Positions 23,747 through 38,034 of a stretch of 64,000 nucleotides of DNA are shown here, in pieces; position 1 is the first letter of the stretch, and the number at the start of each line of letters is the position of its first letter. The DNA is from Panorpa germanica. Its lineage: Eukaryota > Arthropoda > Insecta > Mecoptera > Panorpidae. The stretch spans positions 1 to 64,000 of the forward strand of contig CAVMBN010000142.1 of NCBI GenBank assembly GCA_963678705.1, given 5' to 3'. The position numbers and the translations under genes are program-made. Below the pieces are notes generated by a model, which did no database searches, was not told the DNA's origin, and saw only the letters and a list, made by a program, of their open reading frames with translations.

Positions 23747-24656
23747 TCACACACATAGTAGATAGAAACCACTTGTGTTGCAAAGCAATATTAACGTCCT
23801 TGTAAACCAATACGTAGGTCTTCCTTTTTGTATTAAGTCCCATCTGTCTTTCCAGAGCTTATGCATATATGCATTCATCTCTTTGGCAATATATTTGGTA
23901 TCGTCTCCAGACTTTTATCCTACAGCCGCATTAACTTTAAATCCTCGAAATTTGTCGCATTAATTTTAAATCATCAAAATTTGGTTTTTTCAGTTCAAGC
24001 GTAATTTGTACTTGAGTAAGTGCATGAGTGATTTTTAAATCTAAAAAAATTGTCCCCAATATCACTTGCACCACTTCTGTAGATACTGTTCTGCAACAAC
24101 GCGTCATCGTCAATAACATAGTTCTTTGCATGGAAGATCTAGAAGATTGATCCTGTAATACCATGCCGAAGCACAATACACAACTATTAGCATAAATGCC
24201 TCCTTGTATAGTGTCGGCATAGTTGCCGAGTTTAAGCTTCATTCCGTCCTTGTGACACGCGCAAGGTGTGTTACAAGTTTATTATTCGTTGTTACTGTAT
24301 TTGTTTCGTAGCTTTGTAGCTTCAAGAAACTACAGATTTTATATATAGCAGGTCGAGAACGGCTTTCTAGGGTTTCTGTACTATTTGCACCGATAAGGAT
24401 CACATTATCGTTGGCAAAACATATGTCTACACAACCTTTCGAGTGAGCAACACAGTTCTCGTCGAATACCATGTTCCAGAGCTCAGGCCCCATTACAGTT
24501 CGCTGAGGACAACCTTTAGATAGTTGCCTTTTTATGGAACGGTAATCGGTTTGTAAAATAATGTTCGACAATGAAAATAGTTCTTCATAGCGCAGTAGAC
24601 GTACCTATATGTTTTTGCCGGTCTAATTCTTTGAAGGTCACTTGGCCACCGGACAT
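23747..24656 (-). pseudogene. R1/TRAS-like LINE ORF2 remnant, reference copy (U13)
   Basis: Dead 3' part of a non-LTR retrotransposon polymerase, in three pieces. The palm piece (24239-24571) has SKGCPQ, V.GPELWN and FDE, then FAND where an active RT has a YADD-type catalytic box. The post-RT piece (23937-24242, overlapping by 4 nt in another frame) has QRTMLLTMTRCCRTVSTE, then QVILGT and LDL, a hallmark of R1-clade and related LINEs. The C-terminal piece (23747-23914) has LWxDRW....KGR. A 47-codon open stretch upstream (24516-24656), starting ATG, ends in a third frame with YFTNR, plausibly the RT block before GCPQ. Endonuclease, most of the RT fingers and ORF1 are absent. Clade assignment rests on recalled motifs; Jockey-like groups share some of them. 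Confidence 0.8.
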
Positions 24657-25360
24657 CAACAAAGGCACACTGAATTTCTATTAATATCTCATATACATAC
24701 TTGTACTTATGCCTACTTACTTACCATTTGTTTGTTACCATTGAATGTTCATGAACGATCAATCACTATTTCCAAGAAAACTGCATATATTGTTCACTTA
24801 ATCACTTATAACAATTAATACACACTCATTATTATTTAAAACACGCATTTATATAAACTAATTCTTGTGTTTTAATATTATTTATAGTAAATGTTATTCG
24901 AATTACTTGATAGTGGGCGGCAACCTTTTGTCTTCTGTATATTTGTAGTGTTTATATGAGGTCTTCCTTATATATCTCTACAGATTTCTTGAATTTTAAA
25001 CCACTTGATATTTTAGCACTAACACTAACCTAATTATTATCACTTTTTTTGTCTATCGCACTTATTAATGTCTTATATCAAACATCAAAGTTACAAATTT
25101 GAGGTTATGTTTTTAAGACCGCGTGTACGCGTAATGAAAAATTCGTTTTTAACACTGGTTTCCAACTGTCAAACTTTTGTAAAAACACTTTGTTCAGGGT
25201 AAATTAACACAAATTTTAAACAAACTTAAATACTTTTCGTTTGAAAAAGTATTCATATAATTTATTTAATTTTTTTCTATAAATAATTTCTCACTTTTAA
25301 TCACTTTTTTCACCTAAAGTAGCAGGAGCCGATCACACACATAGTAGATAGGAACCACTT
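23775..25360. repeat. Array unit U13 (1586 bp)
   Basis: RT palm fragment at 24239-24571 (-), with CPQRTV in place of CPQRSV; post-RT fragment at 23937-24242 (-). It is used here as the reference copy for the LINE remnant. Confidence 0.95.
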
Positions 25361-26945
25361 GTGTTCAAAGCAATATTAACGTCCTTGTAAACCAATACGT
25401 AGGTCTTTCTTTTTGTATTAAGTCCCATTTGTCTTGCCAGAGCTTATGCATATATGCATTCATCTCTTTGGCAATATATTTGGTATCGTCTCCAGACTTT
25501 TATCCTACAGCCGCATTAACTTTAAATCCTCGAAATTTGTCGCATTCATTTTAAATCATCAAAATTTGATTTTTTCAGTTCTAGCGTAATTTGTACTTGA
25601 GTAAGTGCATGATTGATTTTTAAATCTAAAGGAAATGTCCCTAATATCACTTGCACCACTTCTGTAGATACAGTTCTGCAACAACGCGTCATCGTCAATA
25701 ACATAGTTCTTTGCATGGAAGATCTGGAAGATTGATCCTGTAATACCTTGCCGAAGCACAATACACAACTATTAGCATAAATGCCCTCTTGTATAGTGTC
25801 GGCATAGTTGCCGAGTTTAAGCTTCATTCCGTCCTTGTGACACGCGCAAGGTGTGTTACAAGTTTATCATTCGTTGTTACTGTATTTGCTTCGTAGCTTT
25901 GTAGCTTCAAGAAACTACAGATTTTATATATAGCAGGTCAAGAACGGCTTTCTAGGGTTTCTGTACTATTTGCACCGATAAGGATCACATTATCGTTGGC
26001 AAAACATATGTCTACACAACCTTTCGAGTGAGAAACACAGTTCTCGTCGAATACCATGTTCCAGAGCTCAGGCCTCATTACAGATCGCTGAGGACAACCT
26101 TTAGAGAGTTGCCTTTTCATGGAACGGTAATCGGTTTGTAAAATAATGTTCGACAATAAAAATAGTTCTCCATAGCGCAGTAGACGTACCTATAGGTTTT
26201 TGCCGGTCTAATTCTTTGAAGGTCACTTGGCCACCGGACATCAACAAAGGCACACTGAATTTCTATAAATATCTCATATACATACATGTACTTATGCCTA
26301 CTTACTTACCATTTGTTTGTTACCATTGAATGTTCATGAACGATCAATCACTATTTCCAAGAAAACCGCATATATTGTTCACTTAATCACTTATAACAAT
26401 TAATACACTCTCATTATTATTTAAAACACGCATTTATATAAACTAATTTTTGTGTTTTAATATTATTTATAGTAAATGTTATTCGAATTACTTGATAGTG
26501 GGCGGCAACCTTTTGTCTTCCGTATATTTGTAGTGTTTATATGAGGTCTTCCTTATATATCTCTACAGATTTCTTGAATTTTAAACCACTTGATGTTTTA
26601 GCACTAACACTAACCTAATTATTATCACTTTTTTTGTCTATCGCACTTATTAATGTCTTATATCAAACATCAAAGTTACAAATTTGAGGTTATGTTTATA
26701 AGACCGCGTGTACGCGTAATGAAAAATTCGTTTTTAACACTGGTTTCCAACTGTCAAACTTTTGTAAAAACACATTGTTTAGGGTAAATTAACACAAATT
26801 TAAAACAAACTTAAATACTTTTCGTTTGAAAAAGTATTCATATAATTTATTTAATTTTTTTCCATAATTAATTTCTCACTTTTAATCACTTTTTTCACCT
26901 AAAGTAGCAGGAGCCGATCACACACATAGTAGATAGGAACCACTT
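25361..26945. repeat. Array unit U14 (1585 bp)
   Basis: The anchor lost one base (GTGTTCAAAG). The palm frame stops early (25938-26156, -) at a CGA to TGA change near 25940, the same site as the stop in U11. Post-RT fragment at 25546-25827 (-). Confidence 0.95.
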
Positions 26946-28530
26946 GTGTTGCAAAGCAATATTAACGTCCTTGTAAACCAATACGTAGGTCTTTCTTTTT
27001 GTATTAAGTCCCAGCTGTCTTGCCAGAGCTTATGCATATATGCATTCATCTCTTTGGCAATATATTTGGTATCGTCTCCAGACTTTTATCCTACAGCCGC
27101 ATTAACTTTAAATCCTTGAAATTTGTCGCATTAATTTTAAATCATCAAAATTTGATTTTTTCAGTTCTAGCGTAATTTGTACTTGAGTAAGTGCATGAGT
27201 GATTTTTAAATCTAAAGGAATTGTCCCCAATATCACTTGCACCACTTCTGTAGATACAGTTCTGCAACAACGCGTCATCGTCAATAACATAGTTCTTTGC
27301 ATGGAAGATCTAGAAGATTGATCCTGTAATACCACGCCGAAGCACAATACACAACTATTAGCATAAATGCCCCCTTGTATAGGGTCGGCATAGTTGCCGA
27401 GTTTAAGCTTCATTCCGTCCTTGTGACACGCGCAAGGTGTGTTAGAAGTTTATCATTCGTTGTAACTGTATTTGTTTCGTAGCTTTGTAGCTTCAAGAAA
27501 CTACAGATTTTATATATAGCAGGTCGAGAACGGCTTTCTAGGGTTTCTGTACTATTTGCACCGATAAGGATCACATTATCGTTGGCAAAACATATGTCTA
27601 CACAACCTTTCGAGTGAGAAACACAGTTCTCGTCGAATACCATGTTCCAGAGCTCAGGCCCCATTACAGATCGCTGAGGACAACCTTTAGATAGTTGCCT
27701 TTTCATGGAACGGTAATCGGTTTGTAAAATAATGTTCGACAATGAAAATAGTTCTCCATAGCGCAGTAGACGTACCTATAGGTTTTGCCGGTCTAATTCT
27801 TTGAAGGTCACTTGGCCACCGGACATCAACAAATTCACACTGAATTTCTATAAATATCTCATATACATACTTGTACTTATGCCTACTTACTTACCATTTG
27901 TTTGTTACCATTGAATGTTCATGAACGATCAATCACTATTTTCAAGAAAACCGCATATATTGTTCACTTAATCACTTATAACAATTAATACACTCTCATT
28001 ATTATTTAAAACACGCATTTATATAAACTAATTCTTGTGTTTTAATATTATTTATAGTTAATGTTATTCGACTTACTTGATAGTGGGCGGCAACCTTTTG
28101 TCTTCCGTATATTTGTAGTGTTTATATGAGGTCTTCCTTATATATCTCTTCAGATTTCTTGAATTTTAAACCACTTGATGTTTTAGCACTAACACTAACC
28201 TAATTATTATCACTTTTTTTGTCTATCGCACTTATTAATGTCTTATATCAAACATCAAAGTTACAAATTTGAGGTTATGTTTATAAGACCGCGTGTACGC
28301 GTAATGAAAAATTTGTTTTTAACACTGGTTTCCAACTGTCAAACTTTTGTAAAAACACTTTGTTAAGGGTAAATTAACACAAATTTAAAACAAACTTAAA
28401 TACTTTTCGTTTGAAAAAGTATTCATATAATTTATTTAATTTTTTTCCATAATTAATTTCTCACTTTTAATCACTTTTTTCACCTAAAGTAGCAGGAGCC
28501 GATCACACACATAGTAGATAGGAACCACTT
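26946..28530. repeat. Array unit U15 (1585 bp)
   Basis: RT palm at 27410-27742 (-), post-RT at 27108-27413 (-). ACCACGCCGAAG, GTTAGAAG and CAAATTCACACTG are shared with U17, two units on. Confidence 0.95.
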
Positions 28531-30117
28531 GTGTTGCAAAGCAATAATAACGTCCTTGTAAACCAATACGTAGGTCTTCCTTTTTGTATTAAGTCCCAGC
28601 TGTCTTGCCAGAGCTTATGCATATATGCATTCATCTCTTTGGCAATATATTTGGTATCGTCTCCAGACTTTTATCCTACAGCCGCATTAACTTTAAATCC
28701 TCGAAATTTGTCGCATTAATTTTAAATCATCAAATTTTGATTTTTTCAGTTCTAGCGTAATTTGTACTTGAGTAAGTGCATGAGTGATTTTTAAATCTAA
28801 AGGAATTGTCCCCAATATCACTTGCACCACTTCTGTAGATACAGTTCTGCAACAACGCGTCATCGTCAATAACATAGTTCTTTGCATGGAAGATCTGGAA
28901 GATTGATCCTGTAATACCATGCCGAAGCACAATAAACAACTATTAGCATAAATGCCCCCTTGTATAGTGTCGGCATAGTTGCCGAGTTTAAGCTTCATTC
29001 CGTCCTTGTGACACGCGCAAGGTGTGTTACAAGTTTATCATTCGTTGTTACTGTATTTGTTTCGTAGCTTTGTAGCTGCAAGAAACTACAGATTTTATAT
29101 ATAGCTGGTCGAGAACGGCTTTCTAGGGTTTCTGTACTATTTGCATCGATAAGGATCACATTATCGTTGGCAAAACATATGTCTACACAACCTTTCGAGT
29201 GAGAAACACAGTTCTCGTCGAATACCATGTTCCAGAGCTCAGGCCCCATTACAGATCGCTGAGGACAACCTTTAGATAGTTGCCTTTTCATGGAACGGTA
29301 ATCGGTTTGTAAAATAATGTTCAACAATGAAAATAGTTCTCCATAGCGCAGTAGACGTACCTATAGGTTTTTGCCGGTCTAATTCTTTGAAGGTCACTTG
29401 GCCACCGGACATCAACAAAGGCACACTGAATTTCTATAAATATCTCATATACATACTTGTACTTATGCCTACTTACTTACCATTTGTTTGTTACCATTGA
29501 ATGTTCATGAACGATCAATCACTATTTCCAAGAAAACCGCATATATTGTTAACTTAATTACTTATAACAATTAATACACTCTCATTATAATTTAAAACAC
29601 GCATTTATATAAACTAATTCTTGTGTTTTAATATTATTTATAGTAAATGTTATTCGAATTACTTGATAATGGGCGGCAACCTTTTGTCTTCCGTATATTT
29701 GTAGTGTTTATATGAGGTATTCCTTATATATCTCTACAGATTTCTTGAATTTTAAACCACTTGATGTTTTAGCACTAACACTAACCTAATTATTATCACT
29801 TTTTTTGTCTATCGCACTTATTAATGTGTTATATCAAACATTAAAGTTACAAATTTGAGGTTATGTTTATAAGACCGCGTGTACGAGTAATGAAAAATTC
29901 GTTTTTAACACTGGTTTCCAACTGTCAAACTTTTGTAAAAACACTTTGTTTAGGGTAAATTAACACAAATTTGAAACAAACTTAAATACTTTTCGTTTGA
30001 AAAAGTATTCATATAATTTATTTAATTTTTTTTCCATAATTAATTTCTCACTTTTAATCACTTTTTTCACCTAAAGTAGCAGGAGCCAATCACACACATA
30101 GTAGTTAGGAACCACTT
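28531..30117. repeat. Array unit U16 (1587 bp)
   Basis: RT palm at 28995-29327 (-), post-RT at 28693-28998 (-). CAATAATAACG and CACAATAAACAAC are shared with U18, two units on. Confidence 0.95.
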
Positions 30118-31703
30118 GTGTTGCAAAGCAATATTAACGTCCTTGTAAACCATTAAGTAGGTCTTCCTTTTTTGTATTAAGTCCCATCTGTCTTGCCAGA
30201 GCTTATGCATATATGCATTCATCTCTTTGGCAATATATTTGGTATCGTCTCCAGATTTTTATCCTACAGCCGCATTAACTTTAAATCCTCGAAATTTGTT
30301 GCATTAATTTCAAATCATCAAAATTTGATTTTTTCAGTTCTAGCGTAATTTGTACTTGAGTAAGTGCATGAGTGATTTTTAAATCTAAAGGAATTGTCCA
30401 TAATATCACTTGCACAACTTCTGTAGATACAGTTCTGCAACAACGCGTCATCGTCAATAACATAGTTCTTTGCATGGAAGATCTAGAAGATTGATCCTGT
30501 AATACCACGCCGAAGCACAATACACAACTATTAGCATAAATGCCTCCTTGTATAGTGTCGGCATAGTTGCCGAGTTTAAGCTTCATTCCGTCCTTGTGAC
30601 ACGCGCAAGGTGTGTTAGAAGTTTATCATTCGTTGTTACTGTATTTGTTTCGTAGCTTTGTAGCTTCAAGAAACTACATATTTTATATATAGCAGGTCGA
30701 GAACGGCTTTCTAGGGTTTCTGTACTATTTGCACCGATAAGGATCACATTATCGTTTCCAAAACATATGTCTACACAACCTTTCGAGTGAGAAACACAGT
30801 TCTCGTCGAATACCATGTTCCAGAGCTCAGGCCCCATTACAGATCGCTGAGGACAACCTTTAGATAGTTGCCTTTTCATGGAACGGTAATCGGTTTGTAA
30901 AATAATGTTCGACAATGAAAATAGTTCTCCATAGCGCAGTAGACGTACCTATAAGTTTTGCCGGTCTAATTCTTTAAAGGTCACTTGGCCACCGGACATC
31001 AACAAATTCACACTGAATTTCTATAAATATCTCATATACATACTTGTACTTATGCCTACTTACTTACCATTTGTTTGTTACCATTGAATGTTCATGAACG
31101 ATCAATCACTATTTTCAAGAAAACCGCATATATTGTTCACTTAATCACTTATAACAATTAATACACTCTCATTATTATTTAAAACACGCATTTATATAAA
31201 CTAATTCTTGTGTTTTAATATTATTTATAGTTAATGTTATTCGACTTACTTGATAGTGGGCGGCAACCTTTTGTCTTCCGTATATTTGTAGTGTTTATAT
31301 GAGGTCTTCCTTATATATCTCTACAGATTTCTTGAATTTTAAACCACTTGATGTTTTAGCACTAACACTAACCTAATAATTATCACTTTTTTTGTCTATC
31401 GCACTTATTAATGTCTTATATCAAACATCAAAGTTACAAATTTGAGGTTATGTTTATAAGACCGCGTGTACGCGTAATGAAAAATTCGTTTTTAACACTG
31501 GTTTCCAACTGTCAAACTTTTGTAAAAACACATTGTTTAGGGTAAATTAACACAAATTTAAAACAAACTTAAATACTTTTCGTTTGAAAAAGTATTCATA
31601 TAATTTTTTTAATTTTTTTCCATAATTAATTTCTCACTTTTAATCACTTTTTTCACCTAAAGTAGCAGGAGCCGATCACACACATAGTAGATAGGAACCA
31701 CTT
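30118..31703. repeat. Array unit U17 (1586 bp)
   Basis: RT palm at 30583-30915 (-), with FGND in place of FAND; post-RT at 30281-30586 (-). It is the U15-type variant, so U15-U18 look like an alternating two-unit set. Confidence 0.95.
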
Positions 31704-33285
31704 GTGTTGCAAAGCAATAATAACGTCCTTGTAAACCAATACGTAGGTCTTCCTTTTTGTATTAAGTCCCAGCTGTCTTGCCAGAGCTTATGCATATATG
31801 CATTCATCTCTTTGGCAATATATTTGGTATCGTCTCCAGACTTTTATCCTACAGCCGCATTAACTTTAAATCCTCGAAATTTGTCGCATTAATTTTAAAT
31901 CATCAAAATTTGATTTTTTCAGTTCTAGCGTAATTTGTACTTGAGTAAGTGCATGAGTGATTTTTAAATCTAAAGGAATTGTCCCCAATATCACTTGCAC
32001 CACTTCTGTAGATACAGTTCTGCAACAACGCGTCATCGTCAATAACATAGTTCTTTGCATGGAAGATCTGGAAGATTGATCCTGTAATACCATGCCGAAG
32101 CACAATAAACAACTATTAGCATAAATGCCCCCTTGTATAGTGTCAGCATAGTTGCCGAGTTTAAGCTTCATTCCGTCCTTGTGACACGCGCAAGGTGTGT
32201 TACAAGTTTATCATTCGTTGTTACTGTATTTGTTTCGTAGCTTTGTAGCTTCAAAAAACTACAGATTTTAGATATAGCAGGTCGAGAACGGCTTTCTAGG
32301 GTTTCTGTACTATTTGCACCGATAAGGATCACATTATCGTTGGCAAAACATATGTCTACACAACCTTTCGAGTGAGAAACACAGTTCTCGTCGAATACCA
32401 TGTTCCAGAGCTTAGGCTCCATTACAGATCGCTGAGGACAACCTTTAGATAGTTGCCTTTTCATGGAAAGGTAACCGGTTTGTAAAATGTTCGACAATGA
32501 AAATAGTTCTCCATAGCGCAGTAGACGTACCTATAGGTTTTTGCCGGTCTAATTCTTTGAAGGTCACTTGGCCACCGGACATCAACAAAGGCACACTGAA
32601 TTTCTATAAATATCTCATATACATACTTGTACTTATGCCTACTTACTTACCATTTGTTTGTTACCATTGAATGTTCATGAACGATCAATCACTATTTCCA
32701 AGAAAACCGCATATATTGTTCACCTAATCACTTATAACAATTATTACACTCTCATTATTATTTAAAACACGCATTTATATAAACTAATTCTTGTGTTTTA
32801 ATATTATTTATAGTTAATGTTATTCAACTTACTTGATAGTGGGCGGCAACCTTTTGTCTTCCGTATATTTGTAGTGTTTATATGAGGTTTTCCTTATATA
32901 TCTCTACAGATTTCTTGAATTTAAACCATTTGATGTTTTAGCACTAACACTAACCTAATTATTATCACTTTTTTTGTCTATCGCACTTATTAATGTCTTA
33001 TATCAAACATCAAAGTTACAAATTTAAGGTTATGTTTATAAGACTGCGTGTACGCGTAATGAAAAATCCGTTTTTAACACTGGTTTCTAACTGTCAAACT
33101 TTTGTAAAAACACTTAGTTTAGGGTAAATTAACACAAATTTAAAACAAACTTAAATACTTTTCGTTTGTAAAAGTATTCATATAATTTATTTAATTTTTT
33201 TCCATAACTAATTTCTCACTTTTAATCACTTTTTTCACCTAAAGTAGCAGGAGCCGATCACACACATAGTAGATAGGAACCACTT
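31704..33285. repeat. Array unit U18 (1582 bp)
   Basis: RT palm at 32168-32497 (-), with a 3-base deletion near 32488 and GGCTCCATT, GGAAAGGTAACC variants that recur in U21, 4748 bp away. Confidence 0.95.
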
Positions 33286-34864
33286 GTGTTGCAAAGCAAT
33301 ATTAACGTCCTTGTAAACCAATACGTAGGTCTTTCTTTTTGTATTAAGTCCCAGCTGTCTTGCCAGAGCTTATGCATATATGCATTCATCTCTTTGGCAA
33401 TATATTTGGTATCGTCTCCAGACTTTTATCCTACAGCCGCATTAACTTTAAATCCTCGAAATTTGTCGCATTAATTTTAAATCATCAAAATTTGATTTTT
33501 TCAGTTCTAGCGTAATTTGTACTTGAGTAAGTGCATGAGTGATTTTTAAATCTAAAGGAATTGTCCCAAATATCACTTGCACCACTTCTGTAGATACAGT
33601 TCTGCAACAACGCGTCATCGACCATAACATAGTTCTTTGCATGGAAGATCTGGAAGATTGATCCTGTAATACCATGCCAAAGCACAATACACAACTATTA
33701 GCATAAATGCCCCTTTGTATAGTGTCAGAATAGTTGCCGAGTTTAAGCTTCATTTCGTCCTTGTGACACGCGCAAGGTGTGTTACAAGTTTATCATTCGT
33801 TGTTACTGTATTTGTTTCGTAGCTTCAAGAAACTACAGATTTTATATATAGCAGGTCGAGAACGGCTATCTAGGGTTTCTGTACTATTTGCACCGATAAG
33901 GATCACATTATCGTTGGCAAAACATATGTCTACACAACCTTTCGAGTGAGAAACACAGTTCTCGTCGAATACCATGTTCCAGAGCTCAGGCCCCATTACA
34001 GATCGCTGAAGACAACCTTTAGATAGTTGCCTTTTTATGGAACGGTAATCGGTTTGTAAAATAATGTTCGACAATGAAAATAGTTCTCCATAGCGCAGTA
34101 GACGTACCTATAGGTTTTTGCCGGTCTAATTCTTTGAAGGTCACTTGGCCACCGGACATCAACAAAGGCACACTGAATTTCTATAAATATCTCATATACA
34201 TACTTGTACTTATGCCTACTTACTTACCATTTGTTTGTTACCATTGAATGTTCATGAACGATCAATCACTATTTCCAAGAAAACCGCATATATTGTTAAC
34301 TTAATCACTTATAACAATTAATACACTCTCATTATTATTTAAAACACGCATTTATATAAACTAATTTTTGTGTTTTAATATTATTTATAGTAAATGTTAT
34401 TCGACTTACTTGATAGTGGGCGGCAACCTTTTGTCTTTCGTATATTTGTTGTGTTTATATGAGGTCTTCCTTATATATCTCTACAGATTTCTTGAATTTT
34501 AAACCACTTGATGTTTTAGCACTAACACTAACCTAATTATTATCACTTTTTTTGTCTATCGCACTTATTAATGTGTTATATCAAACATCAAAGTTACAAA
34601 TTTAAGGTTATGTTTATAAGACCGCGTGTACGCGTAATAAAAAATTCGTTTTTAACACTGGTTTCCAACTGTCAAACTTTTGTAAAAACACTTTGTTTAG
34701 GGTAAATTAACACAAATTTAAAACAAACTTAAATACTTTTCGTTTTAAAAATGTATTCATATAATTTATTTAATTTTTTTCCATAATTAATTTCTCACTT
34801 TTAATCACTTTTTTCACCTAAAGTAGCAGGAGCCAATCACACACATAGTAGTTAGGAACCACTT
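33286..34864. repeat. Array unit U19 (1579 bp)
   Basis: An 8-base deletion near 33822 removes TTTGTAGC and truncates the palm frame (33793-34074, -). Post-RT fragment at 33448-33753 (-). Confidence 0.95.
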
Positions 34865-36451
34865 GTGTTGCAAAGCAATATTAACGTCCTTGTAAAATAA
34901 TTCGTAGGTCTTCCTTTTTTGTATTAAGTCCCATCTGTCTTGCCAGAGCTTATGCATATATGCATTCATCTCATTGGCAATATATTTGGTATCGTCTCCA
35001 GACTTTTATCCTACAGCCGCATTAACTTTAAATCCTTAAAATTTGTCGCATTAATTTTAAATCATCAAAATTTGATTTTTTCAGTTCTAGCGTAATTTGT
35101 ACTTGAGTAAGTGCATGAGTGATTTTTAAATCTAAAGGAATTGTCCCCAATATCACTTGCACCACTTCTGTAGATACAGTTCTGCAACAACGCGTCATCG
35201 TCAATAACATAGTTCTTTGCATGGAAGATCTGGAAGATTGATCCTGTAATACCATGCCGAAGCACAATAAACAACTATTAGCATAAATGCCCCCTTGTAT
35301 AGTGTCGGCATAGTTGCCGAGTTTAAGCTTCATTCCGTCCTTGTGACACGCGCAAGGTGTGTTAGAAGTTTATCATTCGTTGTTACTGTATTTGTTTCGT
35401 AGCTTTGTAGCTTCAAGAAACTACAGATTTTATATATAGCAGGTCGAGAACGGCTTTCTAGGGTTTCTGTACTATTTGCACCGATAAGGATCACATTATC
35501 GTTGGCAAAACATATGTCTACACAACCTTTCGAGTGAGAAACACAGTTCTCGTCGAATACCATGTTCCAGAGCTCAGGCCCCATTACAGATCGCTGAGGA
35601 CAACTTTTAGATAGTTGCCTTTTCATGGAACGGTAATCGGTTTGTGAAATAATGATTGACAATGAAAATAGTTCTCCATAGCGCAGTAGACGTACCTATA
35701 GGTTTTTGCCGGTCTAATTCTTTGAAGGTCACTTGGCCACCGGACATCAACAAAGGCACACTGAATTTCTATAAATATCTCATATTCATACTTGTACTTA
35801 TGCCTACTTACTTACCATTTGTTTGTTACCATTGAATGTACATGAACGATCAATCACTATTTCCAAGAAAACCGCATATATTGTTCACCTAATCACTTAT
35901 AACAATTACTACACTCTCATTATTATTTAAAACACGCATTTATATAAACTAATTCTTGTGTTTTAATATTATTTATAGTTAATGTTATTCGACTTACTTG
36001 ATAGTGGGCGGCAACCTTTTGTCTTCCGTATATTTGTAGTGTTTATATGAGGTCTTCCTTATATATCTCTACAGATTTCTTGAATTTTAAACCACTTGAT
36101 GTTTTAGCACTAACACTAACCTAATTATTATCACTTTTTTTGTCTATCGCACTTATTAATGTCTTATATCAAACATCAAAGTTACAAATTTGAGGTTATG
36201 TTTATAAGACCGCGTGTACGCGTAATGAAAAATTCGTTTTTAACACTGTTTTCCAACTGTCAAACTTTTGTAAAAACACTTTGTTTAAGGTAAATTAACA
36301 CAGATTTAAAACAAACTTAAATACTTTTCGTTTAAAAAAGTATTCATATAATTTATTTAATTTTTTTCCATAATTAATTTCTCACTTTTAATCACTTTTT
36401 TCACCTAAAGTAGCAGGAGCCGATCACACACATAGTAGATAGATACCACTT
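34865..36451. repeat. Array unit U20 (1587 bp)
   Basis: RT palm at 35330-35662 (-), post-RT at 35028-35333 (-). The substitution CATATTCATAC near 35785 and GAATGTACATG near 35836 recur in U24. Confidence 0.95.
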
Positions 36452-38034
36452 GTGTTGCAAAGCAATATTAACGTCCTTGTAAACCAATACGTAGGTCTTC
36501 CTTTTATTATTAAGTCCCATCTGTTTTGCCAGAGCTTATGCATATAAGCATTCATCTCTTTGGCAATATATTTAATATCGTCTCCAGACTTTTATCCTAC
36601 AGCCGCATTATTTTTAAAACCTTGAAATTTGTCGCATTAATTTTAAATCATCAAAATTGGATTTTTTCAGTTCTAGCGTAATTTGTACTTGAGTAAGTGC
36701 ATGAGTGATTTTTAAATCTAAAGGAATTGTCCCCAATATCACTTGCACAACTTCTGTAGATACAGTTCTGCAACAACGCGTCATCGTCAATAACATAGTT
36801 CTTTGCATGGAAGATCTAGAAGATTGATCCTGTAATACCACGCCGAAGCACAATACACAACTATTAGCATAAATGCCCCCTTGTATAGTGTCGGCATAGT
36901 TGCCGAGTTTAAGCTTTATTCCGTCCTTGTGACACGCGCAAGGTGTGTTACAAGTTTATCATTCGTTGTTACTGTATTTGTTTCGTAGCTTTGTAGCTTC
37001 AAAAAACTACAGATTTTAGATATAGCAGGTCGAGAACGGCTTTCTAGGGTTTCTGTACTATTTGCACCGATAAGGATCACATTATCGTTGGCAAAACATA
37101 TGTCTACACAACCTTTCGAGTGAGAAACACAGTTCTCGTCGAATATTATGTTCCAGAGCTTAGGCTCCATTACAGATCGCTGAGGACAACCTTTAGATAG
37201 TTGCCTTTTCATGGAAAGGTAACCGGTTTGTAAAATGTTCGACAATGAAAATAGTTCTCCATAGCGCAGTAGACGTACCTATAGGTTTTTGCCGGTCTAA
37301 TTCTTTGAAGGTCACTTGGCCACCGGACATCAACAAAGGCACACTGAATTTCTATAAATATCTCATATACATACTTGTACTTATGCCTACTTACTTACCA
37401 TTTGTTTGTTACCATTGAATGTTCATGAACGATCAATCACTATTTCCAAGAAAATCGCATATATTGTTAACCTAATCACTTATAACAATTAATACACTCT
37501 CATTATTATTTAAAACACGCATTTATATAAACTAATTTTTGTGTTTTAATATTATTTATAGTAAATGTTATTCGACTTACTTGATAGTGGGCGGCAACCT
37601 TTTGTCTTTCGTATATTTGTAGTGTTTATATGAGGTCTTCCTTATATATCTCTACAGATTTCTTGAATTTTAAACCACTTGATGTTTTAGCACTAACACT
37701 AACTTAATTATTATCACTTTTTTTGTCTATCGCACTTATTAATGTCTTATATCATACATCAAAGTTACAAATTTGAGGTTATGTTTATAAGACCGCGTGT
37801 ACGCGTAATAAAAAATTCGTTTTTAACACTGGTTTCCAACTGTCAAACTTTTGTAAAAACACTTTGTTTAGGGTAAATTAACACAAATTTAAAACAAACT
37901 TAAATACTTTTCGTTTGAAAAAGTATTCATATAATTTATTTAATTTTTTTCCATAATTAATTTCTCACTTTTAATCACTTTTTTCACCTAAAGTAGCAGG
38001 AGCCGATCACACACATAGTAGATAGGAACCACTT
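36452..38034. repeat. Array unit U21 (1583 bp)
   Basis: RT palm at 36916-37245 (-) with the same 3-base deletion as U18; post-RT at 36614-36853 (-). GCATATAAGCATTC breaks the ATGCAT palindrome. Its last ~300 bp begin a block that recurs in U25-U26. Confidence 0.95.

Larger units (their letters stand above)
17456..23774. repeat. Array unit U12, split by the copia element
   Basis: Unit sequence is 17456-17649 and 22378-23774, with 4728 bp of copia and a duplicated ATTTT between. Without the insertion it is about 1585 bp. It holds the longest palm frame in the array (22524-22985, -). Confidence 0.96.
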
